Source: Clostridia bacterium
Lineage (GTDB): Bacteria; Bacillota; Clostridia; Oscillospirales; CAG-272
Assembly: GCA_017504605.1 (NCBI GenBank)
Contig: JAFVQW010000036.1
Coordinates: 1-46,989 of the forward strand
Direction of reading: 5' to 3'
Length of the DNA: 46,989 nt
Shown here: positions 1 through 7,053 of the stretch, one piece after another
How positions within the stretch are numbered: the stretch's first letter is position 1
How the letters are laid out: every line of letters starts with the position of its first letter
Translations under genes and position numbers: made by a program
The notes under the pieces: generated by a model
Seen by the model: only the letters and a program-made list of their open reading frames with translations
The model's database searches: none
Told to the model about the DNA's origin: nothing

Positions 1-31
1 CCGGGCACTCTATCCACTGAGCTATGGGCGC
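1..31 (-). tRNA. Partial tRNA, probably tRNA-Arg (5' part only)
   Basis: Read leftward, the first 31 bases give a 7-base acceptor strand (GCGCCCA), the TA linker, a D-arm with GCTC and GAGT, and the start of an anticodon stem (CCCGG). The window edge removes the anticodon, so the identity is not proven. The acceptor and D-arm resemble clostridial and bacillar tRNA-Arg genes. It starts 4 bases after the encoded CCA of the neighbouring tRNA-Gly, so the two are probably co-transcribed. Confidence 0.75.
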
Positions 32-35
32 ATCT

Positions 36-109
<74 letters not shown>

Positions 110-132
110 ATCTTGCTTTGTCAAGCCATATT

Positions 133-161
133 ATAATACCACACGAAAGGGGAAAAGTCAA
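133..161 (-). promoter_or_regulatory. Sigma-A promoter of the tRNA unit
   Basis: On the reverse strand TTGACT (156-161) and TATTAT (133-138) are separated by exactly 17 bases, about 24 bases before the tRNA-Gly 5' end. Near-consensus boxes fit a strong constitutive tRNA promoter. Confidence 0.8.
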
Positions 162-253
162 TAGCTTTTTGAAAGTTTTTTGTGTTATTCGAAAAAAATA
201 AAGCATTTTTAAAGGTAGGGGTAAATTGTACACCTCGTATTTTCCGTTCTGTC

Positions 254-282
254 TTGCTTTTTGTGCGCGATTGTGCTATAAT
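254..282 (+). promoter_or_regulatory. Sigma-A promoter upstream of yqeG
   Basis: TTGCTT (254-259) and a perfect TATAAT (277-282) lie 17 bases apart. The -10 box is 33 bases before the yqeG start codon, and a GAGGAG ribosome site (306-311) lies in between. It probably drives the three-gene unit 316-2740. Confidence 0.75.
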
Positions 283-315
283 TTCTTATATTAAAGGAAA
301 GCGACGAGGAGATAT

Positions 316-816
316 ATGTTAAAGTTTGTTCCCGATTATTGTTTCAATCGCTTTGACGAGGCTGATGCCGAGTTTCTTCTCTCTATCGGTGTGCGGGGAA
401 TTATACTCGACGTAGATAATACGCTCGAGCCATACGAGAACGCGCTTCCCGGTGAGCACGTTAAGGCTTGGATTTCCTCGCTTCGCGAGGCTGGCATCTC
501 TCTTTCTATCGTTTCAAACAATAACGGAGAGAGAATTAATCTTTTTAACTCCGAGCTTGGGCTTCCGGTATTTTACCGCGCTAAGAAGCCGTTTAAGAAA
601 AATCTCCTTCGCGCTATGGAGAAAATGGGCACCTCGCCCGAGGAAACGGTTGCGATGGGCGACCAGATTTTCACCGACGTGTGGGCGGCGAGAAATGCGG
701 GCGTGCGGGCTATACTCGTTCCGCCGATTAACGATAGGCGTGACCTCTTAACTCGCTTTAAGAGGCTTCTTGAGCGCCCGATACTTAAAAAATACAGAAA
801 ACAGAAAGAGGAATAA
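316..816 (+). CDS. yqeG: YqeG family HAD IIIA-type phosphatase
   Basis: This 166-residue protein has the size and motif order of the YqeG family, small cytoplasmic HAD-superfamily phosphatases. HAD motif I is DVDNT (residues 32-36, nucleophile Asp32, acid/base Asp34). Motif II is the SNN stretch near residue 65, the Lys of motif III lies near KKPFKK, and motif IV is MGDQIFTD near residue 115. The physiological substrate of YqeG is unclear. In Bacillus it sits beside the ribosome-assembly GTPase yqeH, which is not adjacent here. The start is ATG with GAGGAG 4 bases upstream, a rather short spacing. The next gene starts 3 bases after its stop codon, so the two are probably co-translated. Confidence 0.9.
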   Translation: MLKFVPDYCFNRFDEADAEFLLSIGVRGIILDVDNTLEPYENALPGEHVKAWISSLREAGISLSIVSNNNGERINLFNSELGLPVFYRAKKPFKKNLLRAMEKMGTSPEETVAMGDQIFTDVWAARNAGVRAILVPPINDRRDLLTRFKRLLERPILKKYRKQKEE

Positions 817-819
817 AAT

Positions 820-1671
820 ATGAGTGCTTTTTTTGGTCCCGGAGGGAACAGTGATGCCTTCAGACGGGCTGGCTTCTCCTCAACTCTCGATGCTCCGCGC
901 TGGGTTTCGGAGATAGGTCTTGATGCGTACGAATACGAGGCGGGCAACGGCCTCGCCGCCGGCTCGGCTATGCTTAGCGAGGTCGGCAGGCGCGCGAGGG
1001 AATACGGAATCAGTATGTCCTTCCATACTCCGTACTTTATATCTCTTTCGGGAATAGACCCCGAGAAGAGACTTAAGAGCATCGGATATATAAGACAGAG
1101 CCTTGATGCCGCGCATCTTCTCGGCGCTAAGACGATTGTTGTTCATACCGGCTCGGCGGCGAAGATTACTCGAGATGAGGCCATGCGCCTCGCGGCAGAT
1201 ACTCTCGTTCGCACACTCGGCGAGGTTGATACCTACGGTATAAAAATAGGCCTTGAAACCATGGGGAAGAAGAATCAGCTCGGTACGCTTGATGAGGTTC
1301 TCGAGCTTTGCCGCATAGATTCCGCCTTCGTTCCCGTGGTGGATTTCGGGCATCTCAACGCCAGAGACTGTGGTAGCGTTTTTAATTCTGCCGATGATTA
1401 TATGCGTGTTTTTGACAAAATATCCTCTGCGCTTGGCGGGGAAATTGCGGAAAATCTACACTGCCATTTCTCGAAAATTGAGTGGACCGATGCGGGCGAG
1501 AAAAGGCATCTCACCTTTGCTGATGAGATTTACGGCCCGAGCTTCGAGCCGCTTATAGAGGCGATAGTAAAGCACGGCCTCTCACCTACTCTTATTTCGG
1601 AGTCCGCGGGAACGCAGTCGGACGATGCGCTTTCTATGAAGCAGCTTTATAAATCACTTTTGGGGGAATGA
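820..1671 (+). CDS. TIM-barrel protein, endonuclease IV (AP endonuclease family 2)-like
   Basis: The 283-residue protein aligns by eye with endonuclease IV, a Zn-dependent TIM barrel that cuts DNA at abasic sites. Most expected metal ligands appear in order: His in SFHTPYF, His in VVHTG, Glu in LETMG, Asp and His in VDFGHLNAR, His in HCHFSKIEW, His in EKRHLTF, and Glu in ISESAG. The Asp that precedes the penultimate His by two residues in E. coli Nfo appears to be Lys here, so the third metal site may differ. The protein may be a true AP endonuclease or a sugar isomerase-like relative. It starts 3 bases after yqeG and is followed by the peptidase gene 4 bases downstream. Confidence 0.8.
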   Translation: MSAFFGPGGNSDAFRRAGFSSTLDAPRWVSEIGLDAYEYEAGNGLAAGSAMLSEVGRRAREYGISMSFHTPYFISLSGIDPEKRLKSIGYIRQSLDAAHLLGAKTIVVHTGSAAKITRDEAMRLAADTLVRTLGEVDTYGIKIGLETMGKKNQLGTLDEVLELCRIDSAFVPVVDFGHLNARDCGSVFNSADDYMRVFDKISSALGGEIAENLHCHFSKIEWTDAGEKRHLTFADEIYGPSFEPLIEAIVKHGLSPTLISESAGTQSDDALSMKQLYKSLLGE

Positions 1672-1675
1672 GACT

Positions 1676-2740
1676 GTGACACGGCTTGAAAAAATCAGAC
1701 TTGCTATGAGGGAGCACGGCTTTGACGCTCTTATAGTTTTCGATGAATTAAATCAAAGATATCTTTCGGACTTTGCGTTTACCGACGGACTTTTGCTTAT
1801 AACGGCAAAAAGCGCGTATATGCTTACCGATTTCAGATATTACGAAATGGCGCTTCAGGATGCCTCGCGCGAATTCAAGGTCGAGATGACCTCGGAGCGC
1901 GACGAGCTTATTTCGGGCGTGTTCTCGGAGGAGGGGATTCGCACCGTCGGCTTCGAGGGGGGCTTCGTTTCCTTCGAGCTGTATGAGAGATACTGTAAGA
2001 AATTCCCCGCGCAGAGCTTCCAAAGCGTAGGGAATATGATAGAGGAGGCTCGGCAGGTAAAGAGCGAGGACGAGCTTGAAAAAATTGCGAGGGCGCAGCA
2101 GATAACCGACCGCGCGTTCAGTCATATGCTCGGCATCCTCACCCCCAATATGACCGAGATTGAGGTTGCCGCAGAGCTTGAATACTTTATGCGTCGGGAC
2201 GGCGCGGACGGCTTCGCGTTCGATACTATAGCGGTCTCGGGTGATGCCTCGGCTCTGCCGCACGGAACGCCGCGCAGAGAGAAGCTGAAGGCTGGCTTTC
2301 TGACTATGGACTTCGGTGCGAGGCTTGGCGGCTATTGCTCGGATATGACGCGTACCGTCGTTATCGGAGCTGCCGATGCCGAAATAAAGAAGATTTATAA
2401 CACTACGCTCCGTGCGCAGGAGGCGGCGCTCGCCTTTCTCAAGGCGGGAGTTGACGCGGGCGAGGCCGATAAGGTTGCACGCGATATAATCGATAAGGAA
2501 TACGAGGGTGCCTTCGGTCACTCCCTCGGCCACTCGGTTGGGCTTTTCATTCACGAGCAGCCCTCGCTCTCAAAGCGCTCGTTCGGTAGAGCGCTTCGCG
2601 CGGGAGAGGTTGTGACCGTTGAGCCCGGTATATACATATTCGGTAAATACGGGTGCAGAATTGAGGATATGGTGGCGATTACCGAGGGCGGTATACGTAA
2701 TTTCACCGCCTCAACCAAGGAGCTTATCGAGATAATTTGA
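1676..2740 (+). CDS. M24 family Xaa-Pro aminopeptidase
   Basis: The 354-residue protein is a creatinase/prolidase-fold metallopeptidase that removes N-terminal residues preceding proline. The N-terminal half (about 1-125) is the creatinase N domain and the C-terminal half is the pita-bread catalytic domain. Dinuclear metal ligands are visible: the two Asp in MDFGARLGGYCSDMTR, His in GHSLGHSVG, Glu in EPGIYIF and Glu in CRIEDM. The start is GTG, supported by a purine-rich GGGGGAA site 7 bases upstream. It precedes efp, the same order as Bacillus yqhT-efp, although efp here has its own promoter. It is probably cytoplasmic because no signal peptide is visible. Confidence 0.9.
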   Translation: MTRLEKIRLAMREHGFDALIVFDELNQRYLSDFAFTDGLLLITAKSAYMLTDFRYYEMALQDASREFKVEMTSERDELISGVFSEEGIRTVGFEGGFVSFELYERYCKKFPAQSFQSVGNMIEEARQVKSEDELEKIARAQQITDRAFSHMLGILTPNMTEIEVAAELEYFMRRDGADGFAFDTIAVSGDASALPHGTPRREKLKAGFLTMDFGARLGGYCSDMTRTVVIGAADAEIKKIYNTTLRAQEAALAFLKAGVDAGEADKVARDIIDKEYEGAFGHSLGHSVGLFIHEQPSLSKRSFGRALRAGEVVTVEPGIYIFGKYGCRIEDMVAITEGGIRNFTASTKELIEII

Positions 2741-2791
2741 GCCCGAACAGATAAAAAACGATAAAAGTTATAAAATTTTTTCGTTTACCTA

Positions 2792-2820
2792 TTGCAAAAC
2801 AGGAGAAAGTTTGGTAAAAT
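2792..2820 (+). promoter_or_regulatory. Promoter of efp
   Basis: TTGCAA (2792-2797) and TAAAAT (2815-2820) are separated by 17 bases. The leader of about 80 bases that follows contains a GC-rich block (about 2845-2873) unlike its AT-rich surroundings. Confidence 0.7.
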
Positions 2821-2906
2821 ACTCGTGTAATGATTTTATATTTTACCGGCGGGGCCGTGACGGGCGCGCGCCGAAATCAAAAAATGTCGTGTAAAGGATT
2901 ATCAGA

Positions 2907-3464
2907 ATGATTACAGCAGGTGATTTTAAGAACGGTCTTACCTTTGAGATGGAGGGTAAGGTTTATCAGGTTATCGAGTTCCAGCACGTTAAGCCCGGTA
3001 AGGGTGCGGCGTTCGTAAGAACCAAGTACAGAGACGTCGTTACGGGTGCTATCCGTGAGGCCTCCTTCAACCCCACCGCAAAGTTTGAGAATGCGGTTAT
3101 CGAGAGACGTGACCTTGAGTACCTCTATAACGACGGTGACCTCTACTACTTCATGGACCCCGAGACCTACGATCAGGTTCCTCTCAATGCCGACAAGCTT
3201 GGTGACAACTTCAAGTTCGTTAAGGAGAACACTACCTGCCGTATTTCTTCCTGGAAGGGCAACGTATTCTCGGTTGACCCGCCCACCTTCGTTGAGCTCG
3301 CTGTTACCGAGACCGAGCCCGGCGTTCGCGGCGATACTGCTACCAACGTAACTAAGGAAGCGGTTCTTGAGACCGGTGCCGTTGTTAAGGTTCCGATTTT
3401 CATCAACGAGGGCGACGTTCTTCGTATCGATACCAGAACCGGCGAGTATCTTGAAAGAGCATAA
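2907..3464 (+). CDS. efp: Elongation factor P
   Basis: The 185-residue protein has the standard EF-P length and sequence. It binds between the ribosomal P and E sites and relieves stalling at polyproline stretches. The N-terminal KOW-like domain (about 1-65) contains [16 protein letters not shown], with the conserved Lys at the loop tip in PGKG that many bacteria modify. Two OB domains follow, ending in the typical [11 protein letters not shown]. The start is ATG with AAGGA 8 bases upstream. The gene has its own promoter and a strong terminator, so it is probably monocistronic. Confidence 0.98.
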   Translation: MITAGDFKNGLTFEMEGKVYQVIEFQHVKPGKGAAFVRTKYRDVVTGAIREASFNPTAKFENAVIERRDLEYLYNDGDLYYFMDPETYDQVPLNADKLGDNFKFVKENTTCRISSWKGNVFSVDPPTFVELAVTETEPGVRGDTATNVTKEAVLETGAVVKVPIFINEGDVLRIDTRTGEYLERA

Positions 3465-3473
3465 CTCAAATTT

Positions 3474-3508
3474 TCTCTCCCGGAATTTTTTCGGGAGAGA
3501 CTTTTTTT
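3474..3508 (+). terminator. Intrinsic terminator after efp
   Basis: A 9-bp perfect stem, TCTCTCCCG (3474-3482) with CGGGAGAGA (3492-3500), is followed by a run of seven T (3502-3508). Confidence 0.92.
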
Positions 3509-3527
3509 AAAACGAAAGGAGAATATT

Positions 3528-3947
3528 ATGGAAATCAACGAGAGAGCGACCTATATTAAGGGCCTTTTTGACGGCTACGAGCTTGACAAAACGAGCAAGG
3601 AGGGGAAGGTTATAGCAGAGCTTATCGATCTTACCGTAGAGCTTGCAGGGCGTGTGCTCGAGCTTGAGAGCGAGAATTCCGAGCTTCGCGGATATATGTC
3701 CGAGATTGCCGAGGACCTCGTTGCGCTTGAGGAGGACATCTACGACGACGGCGAGGAATACGCCGATTACAGCGACCTTGACGACGAGGACGACGATGAC
3801 TACGTCTTCGATGAGGACGAGGAGTACTATGAAATCGAGTGCCCGCACTGTGCGGAGAAGATTTGCTTTACCGACGAGGTGGAGCTTGAGAGCCTCGTTT
3901 GCCCCGCGTGTGCGAAGCCAATTTCCGATTCCTTAGATGAGGAATAA
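3528..3947 (+). CDS. CD1247-type N-terminal domain protein with C-terminal zinc ribbon
   Basis: This 139-residue, strongly acidic protein has three parts. An N-terminal helical segment (about 1-65; YIKGLFDGYELDKTSKEGK, then a Leu/Glu-rich coiled-coil-like stretch) matches the clostridial CD1247 N-terminal domain as I recall it. A linker of about 30 residues is almost all Asp, Glu and Tyr. A C-terminal zinc ribbon has CPHC and CPAC pairs (about 105-130). The function is unknown; the layout suggests a small cytoplasmic adaptor or regulator. A GAAAGGAG ribosome site lies just upstream. It sits between the efp terminator and the rplU promoter. Confidence 0.75.
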   Translation: MEINERATYIKGLFDGYELDKTSKEGKVIAELIDLTVELAGRVLELESENSELRGYMSEIAEDLVALEEDIYDDGEEYADYSDLDDEDDDDYVFDEDEEYYEIECPHCAEKICFTDEVELESLVCPACAKPISDSLDEE

Positions 3948-3976
3948 AAAGAATACAAAAATATTTATTTTACCTA

Positions 3977-4005
3977 TTGACATTTAAATAAAAGAATGAT
4001 AAAAT
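3977..4005 (+). promoter_or_regulatory. Strong promoter of rplU-prp-rpmA
   Basis: A perfect TTGACA (3977-3982) and TAAAAT (4000-4005) are separated by 17 bases, directly ahead of the folded rplU leader. Confidence 0.85.
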
Positions 4006-4013
4006 ATTAAGGA

Positions 4014-4080
4014 CGCTTACTGATAGGCTCGAAAAGTGTGTAATACACGCCTACCGTAGCGAATTTACACGAAAGTGAGG
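4014..4080 (+). ncRNA. Folded rplU leader, probable L21 leader (autoregulatory)
   Basis: The leader contains three nested helices: CGCT (4014-4017) with AGCG (4058-4061), TAGGC (4024-4028) with GCCTA (4049-4053), and GTGT (4036-4039) with ACAC (4045-4048). A small GAAA-tetraloop hairpin, CAC (4068-4070) with GTG (4075-4077), then runs into the GAGG ribosome site (4077-4080). Location and shape fit the known Firmicutes L21 leader family, thought to let L21 control its own operon. No covariance model was run. Confidence 0.7.
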
Positions 4081-4089
4081 TGCTTTTAC

Positions 4090-4398
4090 ATGTTCGCTAT
4101 TTTCGTAACAGGTGGAAAGCAGTACAAGGTTTCCGAGGGAGACGTTATCTTCGTTGAGAAGCTTGGAGTGGAGGAAGGCGAGAAGGTTACCTTTGATAAG
4201 GTCCTTTGCGTTTCCGGTGACAATCTTTCCGTTGGCGCTCCCTACGTTGAGGGTGCTACCGTTGTTGCAAGCGTTGTAAAGAACGGCAAGTCTAAGAAGA
4301 TTGACGTTATCAAGTACAAGGCTAAGAAGAACGAAAAGAAGAAGATTGGTCATCGTCAGGACTATTCCAAGGTTCGTATCGAGAAGATCGAGGGCTAA
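4090..4398 (+). CDS. rplU: Large ribosomal subunit protein bL21
   Basis: The 102-residue protein starts [14 protein letters not shown], the canonical L21 N terminus, and ends with the basic stretch [16 protein letters not shown]21 binds 23S rRNA in the large subunit. I chose ATG at 4090 because it gives the normal length and has GAGG at 4077-4080. An upstream in-frame GTG at 4075 overlaps that ribosome site and would add five unusual residues. It is the first gene of the rplU-prp-rpmA unit and is followed by prp after 8 bases. Confidence 0.97.
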   Translation: MFAIFVTGGKQYKVSEGDVIFVEKLGVEEGEKVTFDKVLCVSGDNLSVGAPYVEGATVVASVVKNGKSKKIDVIKYKAKKNEKKKIGHRQDYSKVRIEKIEG

Positions 4399-4406
4399 TC
4401 GAAAAA

Positions 4407-4763
4407 ATGACAACAGTTGTTTTTTATAAGAGCGGCGATGTATTCTACGGCTTTGAGGAGCAGGGACATACGGGCTATGCGGAGTCGGGCGACGATATTC
4501 TTTGCTCGGCACTCTCGGCTATGACCATGCTTATCATCAACGCTATTGAAATATCGTACAAGTCCACCGTCGATTACACCATCGACGAGGAAACCACGAA
4601 CATACGGCTTATATGCAAATCGGCTCTGCCTAAATTTGAGGCGGACGATAATAAGCAGTTTGCAATCTCCGGTCTTATACAGGCTTATTTCTATCAGCTT
4701 ATGGACCTTGTCGAGGATTATTACGAATATCTCGACGTTAAGGAAATTCAGCGTGAGATTTAA
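4407..4763 (+). CDS. prp: Ribosomal-processing cysteine protease Prp
   Basis: The 118-residue protein is the Prp (YsxB) protease, which removes the N-terminal extension of L27 in Bacillota. The catalytic pair is His21 in QGHTGYAESG and Cys33 in DDILCSALS, matching the family pattern of His and Cys 12 residues apart. Its gene lies between rplU and its substrate gene rpmA, as in other Firmicutes. The L27 encoded next door has a matching cleavable leader, so enzyme and substrate are consistent within this window. Confidence 0.95.
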   Translation: MTTVVFYKSGDVFYGFEEQGHTGYAESGDDILCSALSAMTMLIINAIEISYKSTVDYTIDEETTNIRLICKSALPKFEADDNKQFAISGLIQAYFYQLMDLVEDYYEYLDVKEIQREI

Positions 4764-4805
4764 GCAAGACGGCTTTCGCCGAAATCAATTATGGAGGTAC
4801 ACGAA

Positions 4806-5084
4806 ATGTTAAAGCTCAGTTTACAATTCTTCGCTCACAAAAAGGGCGTTGGTTCTACCAAAAACGGTCGTGATTCTGAATCTAAGCGTCTTGGCGTTAA
4901 GAAGGCTGATGGCCAGGCAGTTCTTGCGGGCAACATCCTCGTAAGACAGCGCGGCACCAAGATTCATCCCGGTAACAACGTAGGTATCGGTACTGACGAT
5001 ACTCTCTTCGCGCTTGTTGACGGCACCGTTAAATTCGAGCACATTACCGGTGGTAAAAAGCAGGTTAGCGTTTACGCTGACTGA
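4806..5084 (+). CDS. rpmA: Large ribosomal subunit protein bL27 (with Prp-cleaved leader)
   Basis: The 92-residue protein starts [16 protein letters not shown]. The stretch LSLQFF followed by AHKKG is the known Prp processing site, so mature L27 should begin at Ala10. L27 reaches toward the peptidyl-transferase centre of the 50S subunit. ATG at 4806 is favoured because a perfect GGAGG (4793-4797) lies 8 bases upstream; the in-frame ATG at 4791 overlaps that site and cannot be served by it. A small CGGC/GCCG hairpin precedes the ribosome site. The gene ends the rplU unit. Confidence 0.97.
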   Translation: MLKLSLQFFAHKKGVGSTKNGRDSESKRLGVKKADGQAVLAGNILVRQRGTKIHPGNNVGIGTDDTLFALVDGTVKFEHITGGKKQVSVYAD

Positions 5085-5096
5085 TTAAATGCAGAA

Positions 5097-5123
5097 AAGA
5101 GTAGTGTGTGACTGCTCTTTTTT
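5097..5123 (+). terminator. Terminator after rpmA
   Basis: The stem AAGAGTAGT (5097-5105) pairs with ACTGCTCTT (5111-5119), with one T-G wobble, and runs into a stretch of six T. Confidence 0.85.
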
Positions 5124-5151
5124 GTTTTATATTTAATAAAAGGAGAAAAAT

Positions 5152-6168
5152 ATGTCTGTTCTTGTTACGGGCGGAACCGGCTACATCGGTTCTCATACTG
5201 TCGTTGAGCTTATTAATGCCGGCTACGAGGTGGTTATAGTTGACAATCTGTCGAACAGTAAAATATGCGTTCTTGACAGAATCGAAAAAATTACGGGCAA
5301 GCGCCCCGAGTTTATTCTTGCCGACCTTTGCGATATAGATGCTCTTTCTCAGGTTTTCGAGAGTCACCCCGAGATTGACTCCGTTATACACTTCGCGGGT
5401 CTTAAGGCTGTCGGTGAATCCTGCGCGATTCCCGTTAAGTATTATCACAACAACCTTTTGTCTACTCTTAATCTTCTTATCTGTATGGAGCGCTTCGGCG
5501 TTAACAGAATAGTTTTCAGCTCCTCTGCGACGGTTTACGGTGTTCCGAAGAGCGTGCCTATCCGCGAGGATTTCCCGCTTTCGACGACGAACCCCTACGG
5601 CGAGACTAAGCTGATGATAGAGAGAATACTTTCCGACGCGTCGGCGGCAAATCCCGCGCTCTCGGTTTGTGTTCTCCGCTACTTTAATCCCATCGGCGCA
5701 CACGAATCGGGACTTATCGGCGAGGACCCGAGGGGAATCCCGAACAACCTTCTTCCTTACGTGTCGAAGGTCGCTGCGGGTAAGCTTGAGTGTCTCAGCG
5801 TATTCGGAGACGATTACGATACTCCCGACGGAACGGGCGTACGCGACTATATTCACGTCGTTGACCTCTCGCTTGCGCATCTGCGCGCGATAGAGTACAC
5901 GGCAAAGATGAGCGGTATCGACTACGTTAACGTAGGTACGGGCAATGGCTACTCGGTGCTCGAGATTGTCCGCGCATTTGGCGATGTATGGGGCTCTCCC
6001 GTAAAATACAAGATTGCTCCCCGCCGCCCCGGTGATATTGCACAGTGCTACGCAGATCCCACGAAGGCGGCCGAGGTTCTCGGCTGGCGTGCCGAGCGCG
6101 ATCTCAAGAGGATGTGCGAGGATTCTGCGAGATGGCAGAAGATGAATCCCGACGGATACGGTGACTAA
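5152..6168 (+). CDS. galE: UDP-glucose 4-epimerase
   Basis: The 338-residue protein is a short-chain dehydrogenase/reductase-type epimerase that interconverts UDP-glucose and UDP-galactose with bound NAD+. The Rossmann motif GGTGYIGSH is at residues 7-15, the catalytic Ser/Thr region is SSSATVYG near 123-130, and the Tyr-Lys pair lies in NPYGETK near 147-153. Length equals the E. coli enzyme. It has a ribosome site (AAAGGAG) but no clear promoter of its own, and is bounded by terminators on both sides. It may feed galactose into envelope or exopolysaccharide synthesis, or allow galactose use. Confidence 0.96.
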   Translation: MSVLVTGGTGYIGSHTVVELINAGYEVVIVDNLSNSKICVLDRIEKITGKRPEFILADLCDIDALSQVFESHPEIDSVIHFAGLKAVGESCAIPVKYYHNNLLSTLNLLICMERFGVNRIVFSSSATVYGVPKSVPIREDFPLSTTNPYGETKLMIERILSDASAANPALSVCVLRYFNPIGAHESGLIGEDPRGIPNNLLPYVSKVAAGKLECLSVFGDDYDTPDGTGVRDYIHVVDLSLAHLRAIEYTAKMSGIDYVNVGTGNGYSVLEIVRAFGDVWGSPVKYKIAPRRPGDIAQCYADPTKAAEVLGWRAERDLKRMCEDSARWQKMNPDGYGD

Positions 6169-6180
6169 TAAATAAAAACG

Positions 6181-6206
6181 AGCCGCAGATACGCTCTGCG
6201 GCTTTT
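6181..6206 (+). terminator. Terminator after galE
   Basis: A 9-bp stem AGCCGCAGA (6181-6189) with TCTGCGGCT (6195-6203) has a 5-base loop and only four T after it. It is probably partly leaky toward the next gene. Confidence 0.75.
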
Positions 6207-6227
6207 ACCGATTTTTGAGGTGATGCT

Positions 6228-7022
6228 ATGAAGCTTTGTGAAAAAAGGCTCTTTCTTTTAGATATGGATGGAACGATATATCTTGACGATGAGCTTTTTG
6301 ACGGTACTGTTGATTTTCTTAACAGAGTTCGGGAAAAGGGAGGTAGATACCTCTTTCTTACCAACAATTCCTCCCGTGGCACGGATGCATACGTAAAGAA
6401 GCTTGAGAGGATTGGTATTGCGGCGACAGAGGAGGACTTTTTGACCTCTACCGATGCCACTATTCTGTATTTGAATAAGAATTATCCCGGGCGCAGATTT
6501 TATTCTCTCGGCACCGCCTCCTTTACGGCACAGCTCAGGGCCGCGGGGATTGATGCCGTTACCGAGGTCTCGGATAACGTGTTCGGTGTGGTTATCAGCA
6601 ACGACACCGAGCTAACCTTTAAGAAGCTCGATGACGTTTGTCGCCTGCTTTCGACCCGTGAGGACATTCCGTATATTGCTACTAATCCCGATTGGGTTTG
6701 TCCCACCTCGTATGGATACGTTCCCGATTGCGGCTCCTTCGCCGAGGCGATATTCCGCGCGACGGGGAAGAGGCCGCAGTTTATCGGTAAGCCCGAGACC
6801 GAGATGATTTATATGGCACTCTCGCGCTTCGGATATACGAGGGAGGAGGCAGTTATGGTAGGTGACAGGGTTTATACCGATATTGCCTCCGGCTACAATG
6901 CCGGAATTGATACCGTTTTCGTCCTCTCGGGCGAGGGCACGCGCGAGGATGCCGAGTCCTCGAGCACTAAGCCAACCTATATAATGGAAAATATAAAAGA
7001 ACTACTTAAATCTATAAATTGA
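6228..7022 (+). CDS. HAD-IIA family hydrolase (NagD/p-nitrophenylphosphatase-like)
   Basis: The 264-residue protein is a HAD phosphatase of subfamily IIA with a C2-type cap. Motif I is LDMDGTIYLDDE (nucleophile Asp near residue 13), motif II is TNNSSRG near 46, the motif III Lys lies in GKPETEMI near 189, and motif IV is MVGDRVYTDI near 213. Related enzymes dephosphorylate small phosphometabolites such as UMP, glycerol phosphate or phosphoglycolate; the substrate cannot be read from sequence. The start has a GAGGTGAT ribosome site. The ABC-F gene follows after 31 bases. Confidence 0.9.
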   Translation: MKLCEKRLFLLDMDGTIYLDDELFDGTVDFLNRVREKGGRYLFLTNNSSRGTDAYVKKLERIGIAATEEDFLTSTDATILYLNKNYPGRRFYSLGTASFTAQLRAAGIDAVTEVSDNVFGVVISNDTELTFKKLDDVCRLLSTREDIPYIATNPDWVCPTSYGYVPDCGSFAEAIFRATGKRPQFIGKPETEMIYMALSRFGYTREEAVMVGDRVYTDIASGYNAGIDTVFVLSGEGTREDAESSSTKPTYIMENIKELLKSIN

Positions 7023-7053
7023 TATAAAAACCAAGGCAGAAAGAGAATCTTAA

